Shown here: positions 7,449 through 17,163 of the stretch, in pieces | Layout of the letters: the number at the start of each line of letters is the position of its first letter | Position numbering within the stretch: position 1 is the stretch's first letter | Assembly (NCBI RefSeq): GCF_024125425.1 | Contig: NZ_JAMXWN010000012.1 | Span: 40,882 to 104,881 of the forward strand | Length of the DNA: 64,000 bases | Reading direction: 5' to 3' | Source: Sporolactobacillus kofuensis | GTDB taxonomy: Bacteria; Bacillota; Bacilli; Bacillales; Sporolactobacillaceae | The notes under the pieces: model-generated | What the model was told of the DNA's origin: nothing | What the model saw: only the letters and a program-made list of their open reading frames with translations | The model's database searches: none | Translations under genes and position numbers: made by a program

Positions 7449-8443
7449 TCAGATGTAATCGAGATCATGTGCAATAGGCGTCTGCATCCATCTTTTCACC
7501 TCTCTAAGGTCGGAGGTATGCGCGAGTACCCACATCAGTTTGGCTAAAATTGCTTCTGTGTTCATATCACCAGCTGTAATCCCGCCGGCCTCAGCTACTT
7601 TCTTACCGACTTCATAGAGCTGCATATCTTGTCCTTCTTCAAGGCACTGCGTCGTGATGACCACAGGAATGCCGTGTTCAATTAAATCCCGAACACCATC
7701 GACTAAATTCCTCTGTTCACACGGCAATCCACCGTTTCCAAAACTCTCAATAATTAATCCTTTAACATGATCTTTGAGATAATCGAAAAAATTTGGAGCT
7801 AACCCAGGAAATGCCTTTAGTAAAAAAACATCCGGGCATAAATCAAAACGATTTTGAAAACTAGATTTCTCGGGTTTTAGTTGATAGTCAATGTTGAGAT
7901 GCCCCTTCTCAATAGCAGCAATATAAGGGAAGTTAATGCTCTCAAAGGCATCATAACTTTTCGTTCTCATTTTAACTGCTCGGGTTCCCAAAATTGCTTT
8001 ACCGTCGAATACAACAAATACACCGGGAAGGTCAGATTTTTTGGCAAAAGTGACCGCGTCCTGAATGTTTTTTTAGCATCTGTCTTCTTGAAACTCACCG
8101 GAACTTGTGAGCCCGTAATGACAATTGTTTTCTCGGTGCCATGAAGAAGGTAGGAAAGTGCAGCAGAAGTATAGGCCATTGTATCGGTACCATGTGTAAT
8201 AATAAAGCTATCATAGTCATGACTTTGTTCTTTAATCGTTCGTGCGATAGTTAGCCAGTCTTCAGGCTGCATGTTTGTACTATCTTTATTCATTAATATT
8301 TTAAAAGAAATTGCAGAATCCATCTCATGGTCATTAAAATATTGTGCAAGCTGATCAAGTGTCAGTCCGGGAGCTAACCCATTTTTTTGTTGCGTCGAAA
8401 CAATTGTGCCCCCTGTAGCTAAGACAAGAATCTTTTTCAACAA
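7449..8443 (-). pseudogene. ansA: Type I L-asparaginase, broken by a single-base frameshift
   Basis: Two frames together encode a full asparaginase that turns asparagine into aspartate and ammonia. The first (start TTG 8443) has the catalytic-threonine motifs LATGGTIVS and THGTDTM, then shifts frame after SFKKTDAKK. The second continues with QDAVTFAKKSDLPGVF, reaches LGTRAVKMRTKS and runs to 7449. The break lies in a run of seven Ts (8068-8074, seven As in the coding strand); eight would restore one frame of about 331 residues. The rest is intact, so this is a recent mutation, a phase-variable tract or a sequencing error. Confidence 0.85.
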
Positions 8444-8542
8444 ACTATCCCCATTCCAATCAGTGTAAACCTATTATACTGGTTTTCATGATTTTCAGCG
8501 ATGGAAATAGAGAAGAACGGATGCCGGTCCTGATCGTGACTA

Positions 8543-9352
8543 TTAACTTAGCACAAATTTTTCGACGGCATAAGCAACACCATCTTCCGAGTTGGCTCGC
8601 GTCACAAAGTGTGCAATTTCCTTTAAAGGCTCAATTGCATTCCCCATGGCGACACCGAGTCCGGCATATCTAATCATAGCCATATCATTTTCCTCATCGC
8701 CAAGCGTCATCATTTCTTCAGGAGCGATGTTAAGGTACTGGCCAAGTGCTTGGAGGCCCTTGCCTTTATCTACTTCTTTATTTAGAATTTCGAGTAAGAA
8801 TGGTCTAGATTTCATGATCGTATAGTGATCATAATACGCTTTTGGTATCCTTTCAATCGCAGCATCAAGGGTCGGTTGGTCGACGCAGAATATTGCCTTA
8901 TTTGCTTTAAAAGTATCCGATAACTGATCCATTTCAATGTCGACAAAAGGTAGTGCCGTTAAAATTTGGCTATAATAGGACGGTTTATTCACGGGGGAAG
9001 GAGGGCAATAAACGCGTTCCAAATCAATGAAATTCATTGGTACCTTAAGATTTTGACTCAGCTGATAAATAGTAAGGATCTGATCTTTAGTTAATATTTT
9101 CTCGGAAATCACTTCACCAGTATCTGTCCGTTGTACAAGTCCGCCATTATAAGTAATCGCAAAATCCCCATTTTCCGTTAACCCCAGTAGTTCTAAATAA
9201 CTTTTGATGCCAAGAAGTGGGCGTCCAGAACAAAGAACGACTTTAACACCACGTTTCTTAGCTTCCTTAAGCACGCTTTGCGTATGTTCTGAAATCTTTT
9301 TTTCTTCATTAAGAAGCGTTCCATCAAGATCAATAGCAATTAACTTAATCAT
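8543..9352 (-). CDS. Cof-type HAD-superfamily phosphatase
   Basis: The 269-residue protein has all HAD motifs: DLDGTLLNEEKKIS with the nucleophilic Asp near residue 8, CSGRP with motif II, a Lys in KEVDKGKG, and LGDEENDMAMI with the metal Asp residues. Its size and the large C2 cap insertion identify the Cof/YidA/YkrA group, which dephosphorylates sugar phosphates and cofactors. AGGAGGGA precedes the ATG. It is a single gene; the true substrate cannot be told. Confidence 0.9.
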   Translation of the reverse strand: MIKLIAIDLDGTLLNEEKKISEHTQSVLKEAKKRGVKVVLCSGRPLLGIKSYLELLGLTENGDFAITYNGGLVQRTDTGEVISEKILTKDQILTIYQLSQNLKVPMNFIDLERVYCPPSPVNKPSYYSQILTALPFVDIEMDQLSDTFKANKAIFCVDQPTLDAAIERIPKAYYDHYTIMKSRPFLLEILNKEVDKGKGLQALGQYLNIAPEEMMTLGDEENDMAMIRYAGLGVAMGNAIEPLKEIAHFVTRANSEDGVAYAVEKFVLS

Positions 9353-9470
9353 ATTCTTCCCTCCTATTTCTCATCTTTTTTCAGTATACAGCGCTTACTC
9401 TTAGAAAAGAATAAAAATACTCCTGCAGTTTTATTCAAAAGATAAGAAAATATAACGTTTTTTACTTAAA

Positions 9471-9620
9471 CATGCAGCGCAGATGCGAGACGCCAGCGGG
9501 ATCAGGTACCAGAGAGACCCCGCAGGTTACTGGTTGTACGAGGAGGCTCGCGGTGCGCCCGCGGCAAGCGAGCAATCGAAGCACAAGTGATACAAATTAC
9601 GGCCTGAATTTGTCCTAATT
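9471..9620 (+). repeat. Dispersed GC-rich repeat, copy A
   Basis: This copy is nearly full length. In order it has GCGAGACGCC, GACCCCGCAGG, ACGAGGAGGCTCGCGG, GCCCGCGGCAAGCGAGCA and a right end with GAAGCACAAGTGATACAAAT. The blocks are shared with copy B at 12214 and in part with copies C-F. It is strikingly richer in GC than its surroundings. Similar elements are scattered between genes in many Bacillales. Confidence 0.75.
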
Positions 9621-9674
9621 TCTATTTATCAGATCTGAAAGGACATGGGACGAATACAAACCGATGATTAGAAA

Positions 9675-9710
9675 AAAATAAAGCTGATACCGCATGACGG
9701 TATCAGCCTT
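9675..9710 (-). terminator. Terminator of the PAP2 gene
   Basis: On the minus strand AAGGCTGATACCG pairs with CGGTATCAGCTT, followed by a T run. Confidence 0.85.
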
Positions 9711-9735
9711 GAGAATCCTATGCAATGGAACAAGT

Positions 9736-10266
9736 TTAAAAGGGAAGAACAATCTTCATGAAACTGATATAACCAGAAAGACATCCGAGAACCATACCGG
9801 CAAGTACATCTGAAGGATAGTGCAGACCAAGAAATATTCTGGAGATCGCAACACTAAATCCGATCGGTAATAAAATAATACTTAGTGAATGATGATACAT
9901 GATAAGCGGCATAATGACTGAAAAAATAGCAGTAGTATGTCCCGATGGAAATGAATGATCTTGAAGTGCATTCATCGGGAAATTTGTTCCGTCTAAAATC
10001 AAATAAGGACGTTTTCTCGGGAAACATTTCTTAAAGATCTGAACGACAAGATGACTGATTGATAATGAAACTGCACAAGCAACGGCGGTTAAACGGAGTT
10101 GCCCACGCGCGAAAATCAACAAGAAAAGAACAGTGAAAATCTCCAAAACGGCTCCGCCAATGTTGGTGATGGTACGGAAATATGCGTTCAACATTTTCTT
10201 CTCGAAATGTTGATTAATTTTCTTGAAAATACGACATTCCATCTCATATAAAGCATGAATGGGCAT
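9736..10266 (-). CDS. PAP2-family membrane phosphatase
   Basis: The 176-residue protein has five to six membrane helices and the three phosphatase motifs: KKCFPRKRPY, PSGHT, and SRIFLGLHYPSDVLAG with the catalytic His. It resembles bacterial lipid phosphatases such as undecaprenyl-pyrophosphate or phosphatidylglycerol-phosphate phosphatases. The ATG at 10266 is chosen; a TTG one codon upstream is 7 nt from GGGAGGTG and is also possible. It is a single gene with its own terminator. Confidence 0.88.
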   Translation of the reverse strand: MPIHALYEMECRIFKKINQHFEKKMLNAYFRTITNIGGAVLEIFTVLFLLIFARGQLRLTAVACAVSLSISHLVVQIFKKCFPRKRPYLILDGTNFPMNALQDHSFPSGHTTAIFSVIMPLIMYHHSLSIILLPIGFSVAISRIFLGLHYPSDVLAGMVLGCLSGYISFMKIVLPF

Positions 10267-10269
10267 CAA

Positions 10270-10621
10270 TGGTTTTCACCTCCCAATAATTCGAAAACAT
10301 TTAAAACTGTAACATGATTGTCAATAAATGCAAAGGGCTTAAATTATTTCGACAGGAATTGGCGTTTTATGAACCAATTGTATGCTCAATTCAATTATAT
10401 AGTAAAGAAAAGCCATTAAGAAAGAATAAACACATCGTAAAATGTTTGTTAAGTGTAAATGGATTAACCATGATGAGTGTAGCATGTGCATGAACGAGAA
10501 TAAACAAACATGTATTTTGACATTAAATGGTGGTACAGTTTACAAGATTGTGTGCCAATAGTATACTCGACTCAATGTATGCATTTGAACTACATACCGA
10601 CACATTGGAGGAAACAAGACA
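10270..10621. promoter_or_regulatory. Upstream region of pncB
   Basis: About 350 nt without a gene. TTGACA (10517-10522) with TACAAG 18 nt on (10541-10546) is a possible promoter. In the leader CAATGTATG (10573-10581) faces CATAC (10593-10597) and ACATTG (10602-10607), so a hairpin could cover the ATTGGAGG ribosome binding site. The rest is AT-rich and shows nothing further. Confidence 0.4.
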
Positions 10622-12094
10622 ATGGAATCCAGGTTTGACGTGAGAAATGACCGAGATCTCACGATGCTGGTTGATTTCTATGAACTCACCATGGGAAATA
10701 GCTACCTTGCTGAAGGGGTAGGCGACCAAATTGTTTATTTTGATATGTATTTTCGCAGAGTTCCCGATGGTGGCGGCTATTGTATTATGGCCGGAGTGGA
10801 ACAGCTAATTGAATATCTCGAAAATCTTCGGTTCACTGAAGACGATATTAATTATTTACGATCGACAAAGACGTTTTCGGAAAAGTTTCTTGATTACCTT
10901 TCAACTTTTGAATTTTCTTGTGATGTTTGGGCAGTTCCTGAAGGGTATCCGGTATTTCCAAATGAACCGCTGGTTACAGTCAGAGGACCTGCGATTCAAG
11001 CGCAATTGCTTGAGACAATGATTTTGGTTACAATTAACCATCAGACCTTGATCGCAACGAAAGCCAGTCGCATTTGTCGCGTGGCAGGTCATCGCCCGGT
11101 TATGGAATTCGGATCGCGACGAGCACAAGGTTATGACGGCGCAATCTATGGGGCACGTGCAGCGGTCATTGGGGGCTGTTCAGCAACAGCAAACACACTG
11201 GCCGGGATGATGTTTGATATCCCTGTCTCAGGGACAATGGCACATAGTTGGGTGCAACTCTTTGATAGCGAACTTGAAGCATTTCGTGCATGGGCAAATG
11301 CATACCCTGACCAATGTCTTGTTCTTATTGATACTTTTAATGTACTAAAGTCCGGCTTGCCTAATGCAATTCAGGTTTTCAAAGAATTGCGTGCCCAGGG
11401 ACATGAACCGCTCGGCATCCGAATTGATTCTGGGGATATCACTTATTTAACCACAAAAGTGAGAAAAGCTTTAGATGATGCGGGCTTTCCAAAAGCAGTT
11501 ATTGTCATTTCAAACTCACTGGATGAACATATTATCAAGGACGTACTCGCTGAAGGTGCACAGATTGATTCTTTTGGTGTCGGTGAGCGATTAATTACTG
11601 CGCGATCCGAACCGGTATTTGGTGGCGTGTACAAGTTGGTAGCCGTTGAAAAAAATGGTGAAATTGTTCCACGAATCAAGATTAGTGAAAATCAAGAAAA
11701 GATCACAAATCCAGGTTTCAAGAAAATATACAGAATTTACGATAAAGATGCTGACAAAGCAATTGCAGATCTTATTTGTGATCATGATGAAATGATTGAT
11801 GAAAGCAAACCTTTAACACTTTTTGATCCGGTTTTCACTTGGAAAAAGAAGAGACTGAAACGTTATAAAGCGGAATTATTGAGAGAACAAATTTTCGAAA
11901 AAGGTAAGTTATGCTATGAAAGTCCTTCTGTAGTGGCTATACGCAAATTTTCCCAAGAACAAGTGCAGCGTCAATGGGCTGAAGTTCTGCGCTTTGAGAA
12001 TCCGCATAATTATTTTGTGGACCTTTCTCGGAAAGTATGGGATGCAAAGCATAATTTGTTGAACAGTTTCTCAGAAGAATTCAGTGGAAAATAA
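10622..12094 (+). CDS. pncB: Nicotinate phosphoribosyltransferase
   Basis: PncB joins nicotinate to PRPP to form nicotinate mononucleotide in NAD salvage. The 490-residue length and the motifs VDFYELTMGNSYL, EFGSRRAQGYDGAIYGARA, GTMAHSWVQ and IRIDSGDITYL fit the long firmicute (YueK-type) enzyme. The ATG follows GGAGGAAACAAG. The gene is monocistronic with a strong terminator. A leader hairpin that could mask the ribosome binding site is noted in the upstream region. Confidence 0.95.
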   Translation: MESRFDVRNDRDLTMLVDFYELTMGNSYLAEGVGDQIVYFDMYFRRVPDGGGYCIMAGVEQLIEYLENLRFTEDDINYLRSTKTFSEKFLDYLSTFEFSCDVWAVPEGYPVFPNEPLVTVRGPAIQAQLLETMILVTINHQTLIATKASRICRVAGHRPVMEFGSRRAQGYDGAIYGARAAVIGGCSATANTLAGMMFDIPVSGTMAHSWVQLFDSELEAFRAWANAYPDQCLVLIDTFNVLKSGLPNAIQVFKELRAQGHEPLGIRIDSGDITYLTTKVRKALDDAGFPKAVIVISNSLDEHIIKDVLAEGAQIDSFGVGERLITARSEPVFGGVYKLVAVEKNGEIVPRIKISENQEKITNPGFKKIYRIYDKDADKAIADLICDHDEMIDESKPLTLFDPVFTWKKKRLKRYKAELLREQIFEKGKLCYESPSVVAIRKFSQEQVQRQWAEVLRFENPHNYFVDLSRKVWDAKHNLLNSFSEEFSGK

Positions 12095-12104
12095 GTAATG
12101 ATTA

Positions 12105-12156
12105 AGAGAAGCTAGAGAAGTGACGATTGAGACACTTCTCTAGCTTCTCTTTTTTA
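12105..12156 (+). terminator. Terminator of pncB
   Basis: AGAGAAGCTAGAGAAGTG pairs perfectly with its complement ending at 12150, followed by six Ts. Confidence 0.92.
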
Positions 12157-12213
12157 AAATTTGAATGGGCTTAGGGTTCATATCAGCGGTGTAACATTGA
12201 AAAAAGTTCTGAT

Positions 12214-12345
12214 TCAAACACCGAAGTGCGAGACGCCTGCGTGAGTGCAGACCAGTGGAAACCCCGCAAGTGCTAAGTTGAACGAGGAGGCTCCCGGACT
12301 GCCTGCGGCAAGCGAGCAGCTGAAGTGTCGATTAAGCACAAGATT
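12214..12345 (+). repeat. Dispersed GC-rich repeat, copy B
   Basis: This is a full-length copy sharing GCGAGACGCCTGCG, ACCCCGCAAG, ACGAGGAGGCTC and TGCGGCAAGCGAGCA with copy A in the same order. It fills the gap between the pncB terminator and the kinase gene. Confidence 0.75.
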
Positions 12346-12412
12346 GAAGATTCAAAGCTGCATAGGAGTAACACGAAAGGAACAGGCTTAGCCTGGTTTT
12401 TCTACAAAGGGA

Positions 12413-12970
12413 TTATAAATGGAAGGTATCTTTTATCATTTGAGCAACATCCTTCGCACTTAAATGGGTTGTGTCGATCCTTAGATAATGAGGTTCGGTA
12501 ATCTCACCATCGATAGAATTTAGTCGATCCTTTTCCATTGACTCCAACAAATTTTGTTCGGAGCATTCAATATTTCGCTTGGTCGGTTTTTCTTTTAAAC
12601 GGTTTGGTGTTCTGTTCCGGATCAGTCGTTCATCTACACTTGCTTCCAATTCAACAAAGAAAATCTCTCCTCCCGCTGAACGGAAAATTTGGCACACTTT
12701 TTCAACAAACGCATGATCCTCAGGCCGATTAAATGCCCATACAGTCGTGAAGATGATCCCGCCCAGATCACTTTTCGCGACTGACTTAAAAACTTCTTCC
12801 CGAAACAAATGACAGAGGCGCCACATTTCCGGACTAAATCCAAATAAAGGAACAAGCAAATCAATGGTCATATGATTATGGAATAATTTTAAATTCGTAA
12901 TTTTTGTAAGTTCCTGCCCTACCGTCATTTTTCCAACAGCTTGCGGTCCAAAAATCAGTACAAAGTTCAT
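12413..12970 (-). CDS. P-loop (shikimate-kinase-like) nucleotide-binding protein
   Basis: The 185-residue protein begins MNFVLIFGPQAVGKMTVGQE, a Walker A loop of the small-molecule kinase class, followed by HNHMTIDLL and an Arg/Lys-rich lid (NRTPNRLKEKPTKRN). It belongs to the uncharacterised AAA/shikimate-kinase-like proteins of Firmicutes. Its ATG overlaps the stop of the MFS gene by 4 nt, so the two are cotranscribed; phosphorylation of an imported or exported compound is possible but unproven. Confidence 0.75.
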   Translation of the reverse strand: MNFVLIFGPQAVGKMTVGQELTKITNLKLFHNHMTIDLLVPLFGFSPEMWRLCHLFREEVFKSVAKSDLGGIIFTTVWAFNRPEDHAFVEKVCQIFRSAGGEIFFVELEASVDERLIRNRTPNRLKEKPTKRNIECSEQNLLESMEKDRLNSIDGEITEPHYLRIDTTHLSAKDVAQMIKDTFHL

Positions 12971-14223
12971 GACTCTACCCCCAGACGTTTCATTGGATCA
13001 TGAACGATCCGAATTGAGCGATAAAAACAATAGATCCCTGTTATACCCAAAATGAGATACAGAGTTGCCATGCCGAGAGATGGAAGAAATGCCCCAATGA
13101 TTACGCCGAGTGAACCCATGATCTTGGCACCTTGGAACACCAGCCCATAAACGGCCATATATGAGCCGCGGACATTCTCTTGAGTCATTGAAGCCATCAT
13201 TGTCTGGCAAATCGGTACGTACATTAATTCACCCAGAGATGACACAATGATCATGAAGGACAACAGATACCATAAATTACTGAATCCTAAGATCACATAA
13301 CCGGAAATATAGAGTACAAGACCGATAAACAAAACATGGTTTGACTGATAGTGTTTCATCCATTGATTAATCAATAATGTAAAAAAGACAACAAGCACAG
13401 TATTTTCAACACGTAACCAGCTAAGCAGCTTAAGTCCATCTACAGAATAACCTAAGATCAGCGAATGAAAGTCTTGAGCAAGCCGGATCGCAATATAATT
13501 GTTCATCTGAAATTCTAATGATAAAATCAGCAAATGTGCGAGGCAAAAGATAAGGAAGCGACGGTCAGTGACAACGATTTTATAACTTTTGCCCATGTCT
13601 CGAATGAGCTGTAATGCTGTTGTTGTTTTCATTCGTATGGTATGCTCGTTGCGGCTTTCTTTCATGAAAAAGGCAAGCAAAACAAAGACAAATACGGAGG
13701 CCAAAGCAAGAATAACAAACAGTACGAAACGATAACTGTTAAAATAAAGCCCTCCAATGATGCTTCCAGCTGCAATCGATAAATTGACCGACCAGTAATT
13801 AACGCTGTACATAAATTGCCGATTTTCTTTAGTGCTCACATCAATCAGCATGGCTTCAGCAGCAGGGTTCATTAATCCACTGCTGACACTTTGCAGGAGC
13901 ATCATAATAAAAGTGGTAACAGAAGAAGTGAACCAAGGTGAATTTGCACTCGCCATTATTGAAAAGGCGATCATTTGGATTATTTGAGCAAGAATCATGA
14001 CTCTTTTTCGACCAAAACGGTCGGAAATATAACCACCGAAAAAACTGGTGATTAACGATACGATTACATTAATTAATAGAAGAACGCCGGCAGTGGCTGT
14101 CCCGAATTCTTTTGCGAAATAGATCGCCATAAATGGGAAGACCATATTGCCGACAAATCGCGAAATGAAAGAAGTCAAAAGGCGAATTCTTATGTTTGGG
14201 TGAAGTGCCATAAATGTATTCAT
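12967..14223 (-). CDS. MFS transporter, MdtH/YttB-like
   Basis: The 418-residue protein has 12 predicted helices and the MFS loop motif GGYISDRFGRKRVM between helices 2 and 3. The start is the ATG at 14223, 7 nt after GGAGAG; a GTG at 14244 would lie upstream of that site. It diverges from an SgrR-like regulator and is followed, overlapping by 4 nt, by a small kinase. That arrangement recalls sgrR/setA of enteric bacteria, where the MFS pump exports sugars. The substrate is not known. Confidence 0.85.
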   Translation of the reverse strand: MNTFMALHPNIRIRLLTSFISRFVGNMVFPFMAIYFAKEFGTATAGVLLLINVIVSLITSFFGGYISDRFGRKRVMILAQIIQMIAFSIMASANSPWFTSSVTTFIMMLLQSVSSGLMNPAAEAMLIDVSTKENRQFMYSVNYWSVNLSIAAGSIIGGLYFNSYRFVLFVILALASVFVFVLLAFFMKESRNEHTIRMKTTTALQLIRDMGKSYKIVVTDRRFLIFCLAHLLILSLEFQMNNYIAIRLAQDFHSLILGYSVDGLKLLSWLRVENTVLVVFFTLLINQWMKHYQSNHVLFIGLVLYISGYVILGFSNLWYLLSFMIIVSSLGELMYVPICQTMMASMTQENVRGSYMAVYGLVFQGAKIMGSLGVIIGAFLPSLGMATLYLILGITGIYCFYRSIRIVHDPMKRLGVES

Positions 14224-14390
14224 AGGTTTGCTCTCCAATCTCACCTAAGAAGGTGTAAGCCTATTTTTCTATAAACTAAATGATGTAAAAAGTGTAGAAT
14301 GGAATTAATTCTTTCCCCTTTTTGACATTCGGAACACTGTACAATAAAAGGGTACGGTCAAATTCATTCATCTGGAGAGAAGGTGACAAG

Positions 14391-16166
14391 GTGAATGCAC
14401 TGGATTATTACACGGATTTGTATCTTGCGGTCGTTCACGAGCAAGAATTGCCTATTGAGATCAGCATAAAAGAGTGCGCAAAAGTCTTTTATTGCTCGGA
14501 ACGTAATGCCAAGCTGATCATACATAAAATGGAAGATTTGCACTGGATTCGTTGGACTAGTGGTCTTGGACGTGGAAATAAATCGCGTATTAATTTTCTG
14601 CAGACGCTTGATGCTTTGGTTGAGAAACAAATGAGTACATTCATCAATGCAGGCCAATTAGATAAAGCCCTTAATTATATTCAGTCCCACGCACTGCCTG
14701 AAGGTTTAAGTCATCAGTGTTATGCGCGTATGAAACAAGAGTTCGGCTACAAAATTGAAACGGAAAATCAGCTTGACTTGGATATTCTGCGCATTCCAAT
14801 GAGGCGGGCATTGGCAACCCTGGATCCCGCTTATGCAGCCATCACAAGTGAAACCCATATCGCGCGTCAACTTTTTGATTGCCTCGTTAACTATAACGTT
14901 TCGACGAATAAGTTTGTGCCCCATCTCGCACATTCTTGGGAGGTTACTCCCGATAAAAAAGTGTGGACGTTCTATTTGAGGCGTGGCATTTTGTTCCATC
15001 ACGGAAAAGAATTGACTGCACAAGATGTACGCTATTCCTTTGGACGGATTTGTGATGCTGAAAATCAAATGCCATGCCGTTGGTATTTTCGCGCACTACA
15101 GAAAATGAATGTCGTTCATCCCTATGCAATTACATTAACTTTTTCAGAGCCGACACCATTGCTGCTTTACTTGAGTTCTTTGAATCTTGCAATACTGCCT
15201 TCCGATATTGGCTTCAATCCTAAGCGGATTATTGGAACAGGCGCATTTAGAATAATAAAATACAAAAGCCAGCAATTGGTGCTTGAGCGATTTGCCGACT
15301 ATTTTCGTGAACGGGCGCTTCTTGATCGTATTGAGCTTTATTACGCTCCGAATCTAATTAGTGGGCAGAAAGTATATGATGTGTCCAATACGCAACCGGG
15401 CGCGGAGAAGAAGGAACAGGAATTTGAAGAAAACGGCAGTGGTTATATCGTGTTTAATTTTAGAAAGAAAGGGCCACAGCGGGATCCTTGGTTGAGAAAA
15501 GCGATCAGTATGCTGATTGATCGCAAAACCATGATTCAACACCTAGGAGGAAACCGCTATCAGCCTTCGAACAGTTTCCTTCCATCAGAGTCAAGAAAAA
15601 ATCCGCCTGCGATCGAGAAAGAATCGCAGATCATTCAACTACTAAAAAAGAGTAGCTATGATGGTGAAAAGCTAAAATTTTATCATTTTAGCCATGATGC
15701 GGTGCTTCATGATGCATTATGGATCAAGAATCGCGCACAGCGAGTCGGCATTTCTTTTGAACTGATTCCTCTGCCTTTGGAGCAGTTCTACGATGACTCT
15801 ATTGTTCATGATGCGGATATGGTTCTTGGTGGTGAAGTCCTTGAGGAAAACATAGAGCTTGGACTGATTCATTTATTCCGTGATCAGAGCAGTCTTGTGC
15901 GGCGAATGATGGATTCAGTGCAAACGAAAAAAATTGATCAATTTATAGATGAATTTATCCAGAAAGAGTGTTTGAAAGAAAGAATGTCCGTTTTCAGAGA
16001 AGTGGAGAACTATTTACGAGATGAAAATCTATTAATTTATTTGTACCATAGTAAACGAGAGATTACCTTTCACGCCGCTTTGGCGGGAATAAAATTGAAT
16101 GCGTTTGGCTGGGCAGACTTTAGCAAGCTCTGGATCAAACCTAACTTGTCTACAGAGAAGAAATAA
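14391..16166 (+). CDS. SgrR-family regulator with solute-binding domain
   Basis: The 591-residue protein joins an N-terminal winged helix (about residues 1-75, with IKECAKVFYCSERNAKLIIHKM) to a peptide/nickel-type extracellular binding fold (SBP_bac_5, from about residue 125: LATLDPAYAAITSETHIARQLFD). No signal peptide is present, so the binding domain works in the cytoplasm as sensor, as in SgrR. The GTG at 14391 is preferred because AAGGTGA and GGAGAG precede it; a frame from 14322 would begin inside a promoter-like TTGACA. It diverges from the MFS gene it probably controls. Confidence 0.8.
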   Translation: MNALDYYTDLYLAVVHEQELPIEISIKECAKVFYCSERNAKLIIHKMEDLHWIRWTSGLGRGNKSRINFLQTLDALVEKQMSTFINAGQLDKALNYIQSHALPEGLSHQCYARMKQEFGYKIETENQLDLDILRIPMRRALATLDPAYAAITSETHIARQLFDCLVNYNVSTNKFVPHLAHSWEVTPDKKVWTFYLRRGILFHHGKELTAQDVRYSFGRICDAENQMPCRWYFRALQKMNVVHPYAITLTFSEPTPLLLYLSSLNLAILPSDIGFNPKRIIGTGAFRIIKYKSQQLVLERFADYFRERALLDRIELYYAPNLISGQKVYDVSNTQPGAEKKEQEFEENGSGYIVFNFRKKGPQRDPWLRKAISMLIDRKTMIQHLGGNRYQPSNSFLPSESRKNPPAIEKESQIIQLLKKSSYDGEKLKFYHFSHDAVLHDALWIKNRAQRVGISFELIPLPLEQFYDDSIVHDADMVLGGEVLEENIELGLIHLFRDQSSLVRRMMDSVQTKKIDQFIDEFIQKECLKERMSVFREVENYLRDENLLIYLYHSKREITFHAALAGIKLNAFGWADFSKLWIKPNLSTEKK

Positions 16167-16182
16167 AATTGAGGAGAATATA

Positions 16183-16950
16183 ATGAAACTGATTTCGTGG
16201 AATGTGAATGGATTTCGCGCCTTGCAGCGAAAAATGGATGTCTATCAATGGATGGAGGAAATGGGTGCAGATGCACTGTGCATACAAGAAACAAAGCTTC
16301 ACCAGGATCAAGTGCAATTTGATAGCCCAGGTTATTTTCAATATTGGAATGATGCAGTGCGTAAAGGCTACTCAGGCACCGCCATCTTTACGAAACAGAA
16401 GCCAATAAATGTCACTTATGGAATGGGTATTGAAGTGCATGATCAGGAAGGTCGTCTGATTACGCTTGAATACGAAAACTACTACTTAATAACGGTGTAC
16501 ACCCCAAATGCAAAACGAGATTTGACCCGACTTGATTATCGGCTCGAATGGGGTGCGGCGTTTACCCAGTACATAAAAGGGCTTGATCAGCACAAGCCGG
16601 TCATCTTTTGCGGTGACTTGAACGTCGCCCATCAGGAAATAGATCTTACGTACCCGAAGAACAATAGAGAGAACTCTGGGTTTACCCTTCAAGAACGTAA
16701 TGACTTTAGTAAATTGCTAGATGAAGGCTTTATTGATAGTTTTCGTTCCCTCTATCCGGATAAAAAAGGTGCCTATTCCTGGTGGTCCTTTCAATTTAAC
16801 GCAAGGCAGCGGAATATTGGCTGGCGCATTGATTACTTTGTGCTCTCCAAGCGATTAGAAAAGTGCATCAGCGATGTTAAAATTCTTAAGGAAGTCGTGG
16901 GATCCGATCATTGTCCGGTTGAACTTGATCTTTCTTTACAAAATGCATGA
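16183..16950 (+). CDS. exoA: Exodeoxyribonuclease III / AP endonuclease
   Basis: ExoA cuts DNA at abasic sites and degrades duplex DNA 3' to 5' in base-excision repair. The 255-residue protein opens MKLISWNVNGFRA and contains CIQETK (metal Glu), YTPNAKRDLTRLDYR, GDLNVAH and the terminal SDHCPVELD with the catalytic Asp-His. The ATG at 16183 has GAGGAG upstream. It follows the SgrR-like gene by 16 nt, so it may be read from the same transcript. Confidence 0.95.
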   Translation: MKLISWNVNGFRALQRKMDVYQWMEEMGADALCIQETKLHQDQVQFDSPGYFQYWNDAVRKGYSGTAIFTKQKPINVTYGMGIEVHDQEGRLITLEYENYYLITVYTPNAKRDLTRLDYRLEWGAAFTQYIKGLDQHKPVIFCGDLNVAHQEIDLTYPKNNRENSGFTLQERNDFSKLLDEGFIDSFRSLYPDKKGAYSWWSFQFNARQRNIGWRIDYFVLSKRLEKCISDVKILKEVVGSDHCPVELDLSLQNA

Positions 16951-16979
16951 GAGTCAAAATAGATGTGATTTTTAGATAA

Positions 16980-17096
16980 ACCGGAAAAAGGAGTCCAGTC
17001 CTTATTTTGCATTCCTTGCGCTTCGTTCGCCGCGGGCATCTCGCATCCGCACACCGTGCGTGTGATCCACGTGGGCTCACAGACTCGCACTAAATG
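16980..17096 (-). repeat. Dispersed GC-rich repeat, copy C (degenerate, minus strand)
   Basis: Read on the minus strand it gives GTGCGAGTCTGTGAG, then GCCCGCGGCGAACGAAGCGC and the right end GGAATGCAAAATAAGGAC. These match the ends of copies A, D and E. The middle has diverged. Confidence 0.6.
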
Positions 17097-17120
17097 ATTA
17101 CGACTCTTTCTTATCTGAAA

Positions 17121-17155
17121 AAAAAGCGCTGAAGCATTTGCTTCAGCGCTTTTTC
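17121..17155. terminator. Bidirectional terminator
   Basis: AAAAAGCGCTGAAGCA pairs with TGCTTCAGCGCTTTTT between the convergent genes at 16183 and 17164. Confidence 0.9.
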
Positions 17156-17163
17156 TCTTACCG

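Larger units (their letters stand above)
9353..9735. other. Gap holding a repeat copy and a terminator
   Basis: About 380 nt without a gene. It contains repeat copy A (9471-9620) and the terminator of the PAP2 gene (9675-9710). Nothing else is evident. Confidence 0.7.

Noticed and set aside
14322..14345. TTGACA with TACAAT before the SgrR-like gene
   Set aside because: The spacing is only 12 nt; with 17 nt the -10 would be the poor TAAAAG, so no promoter is listed.
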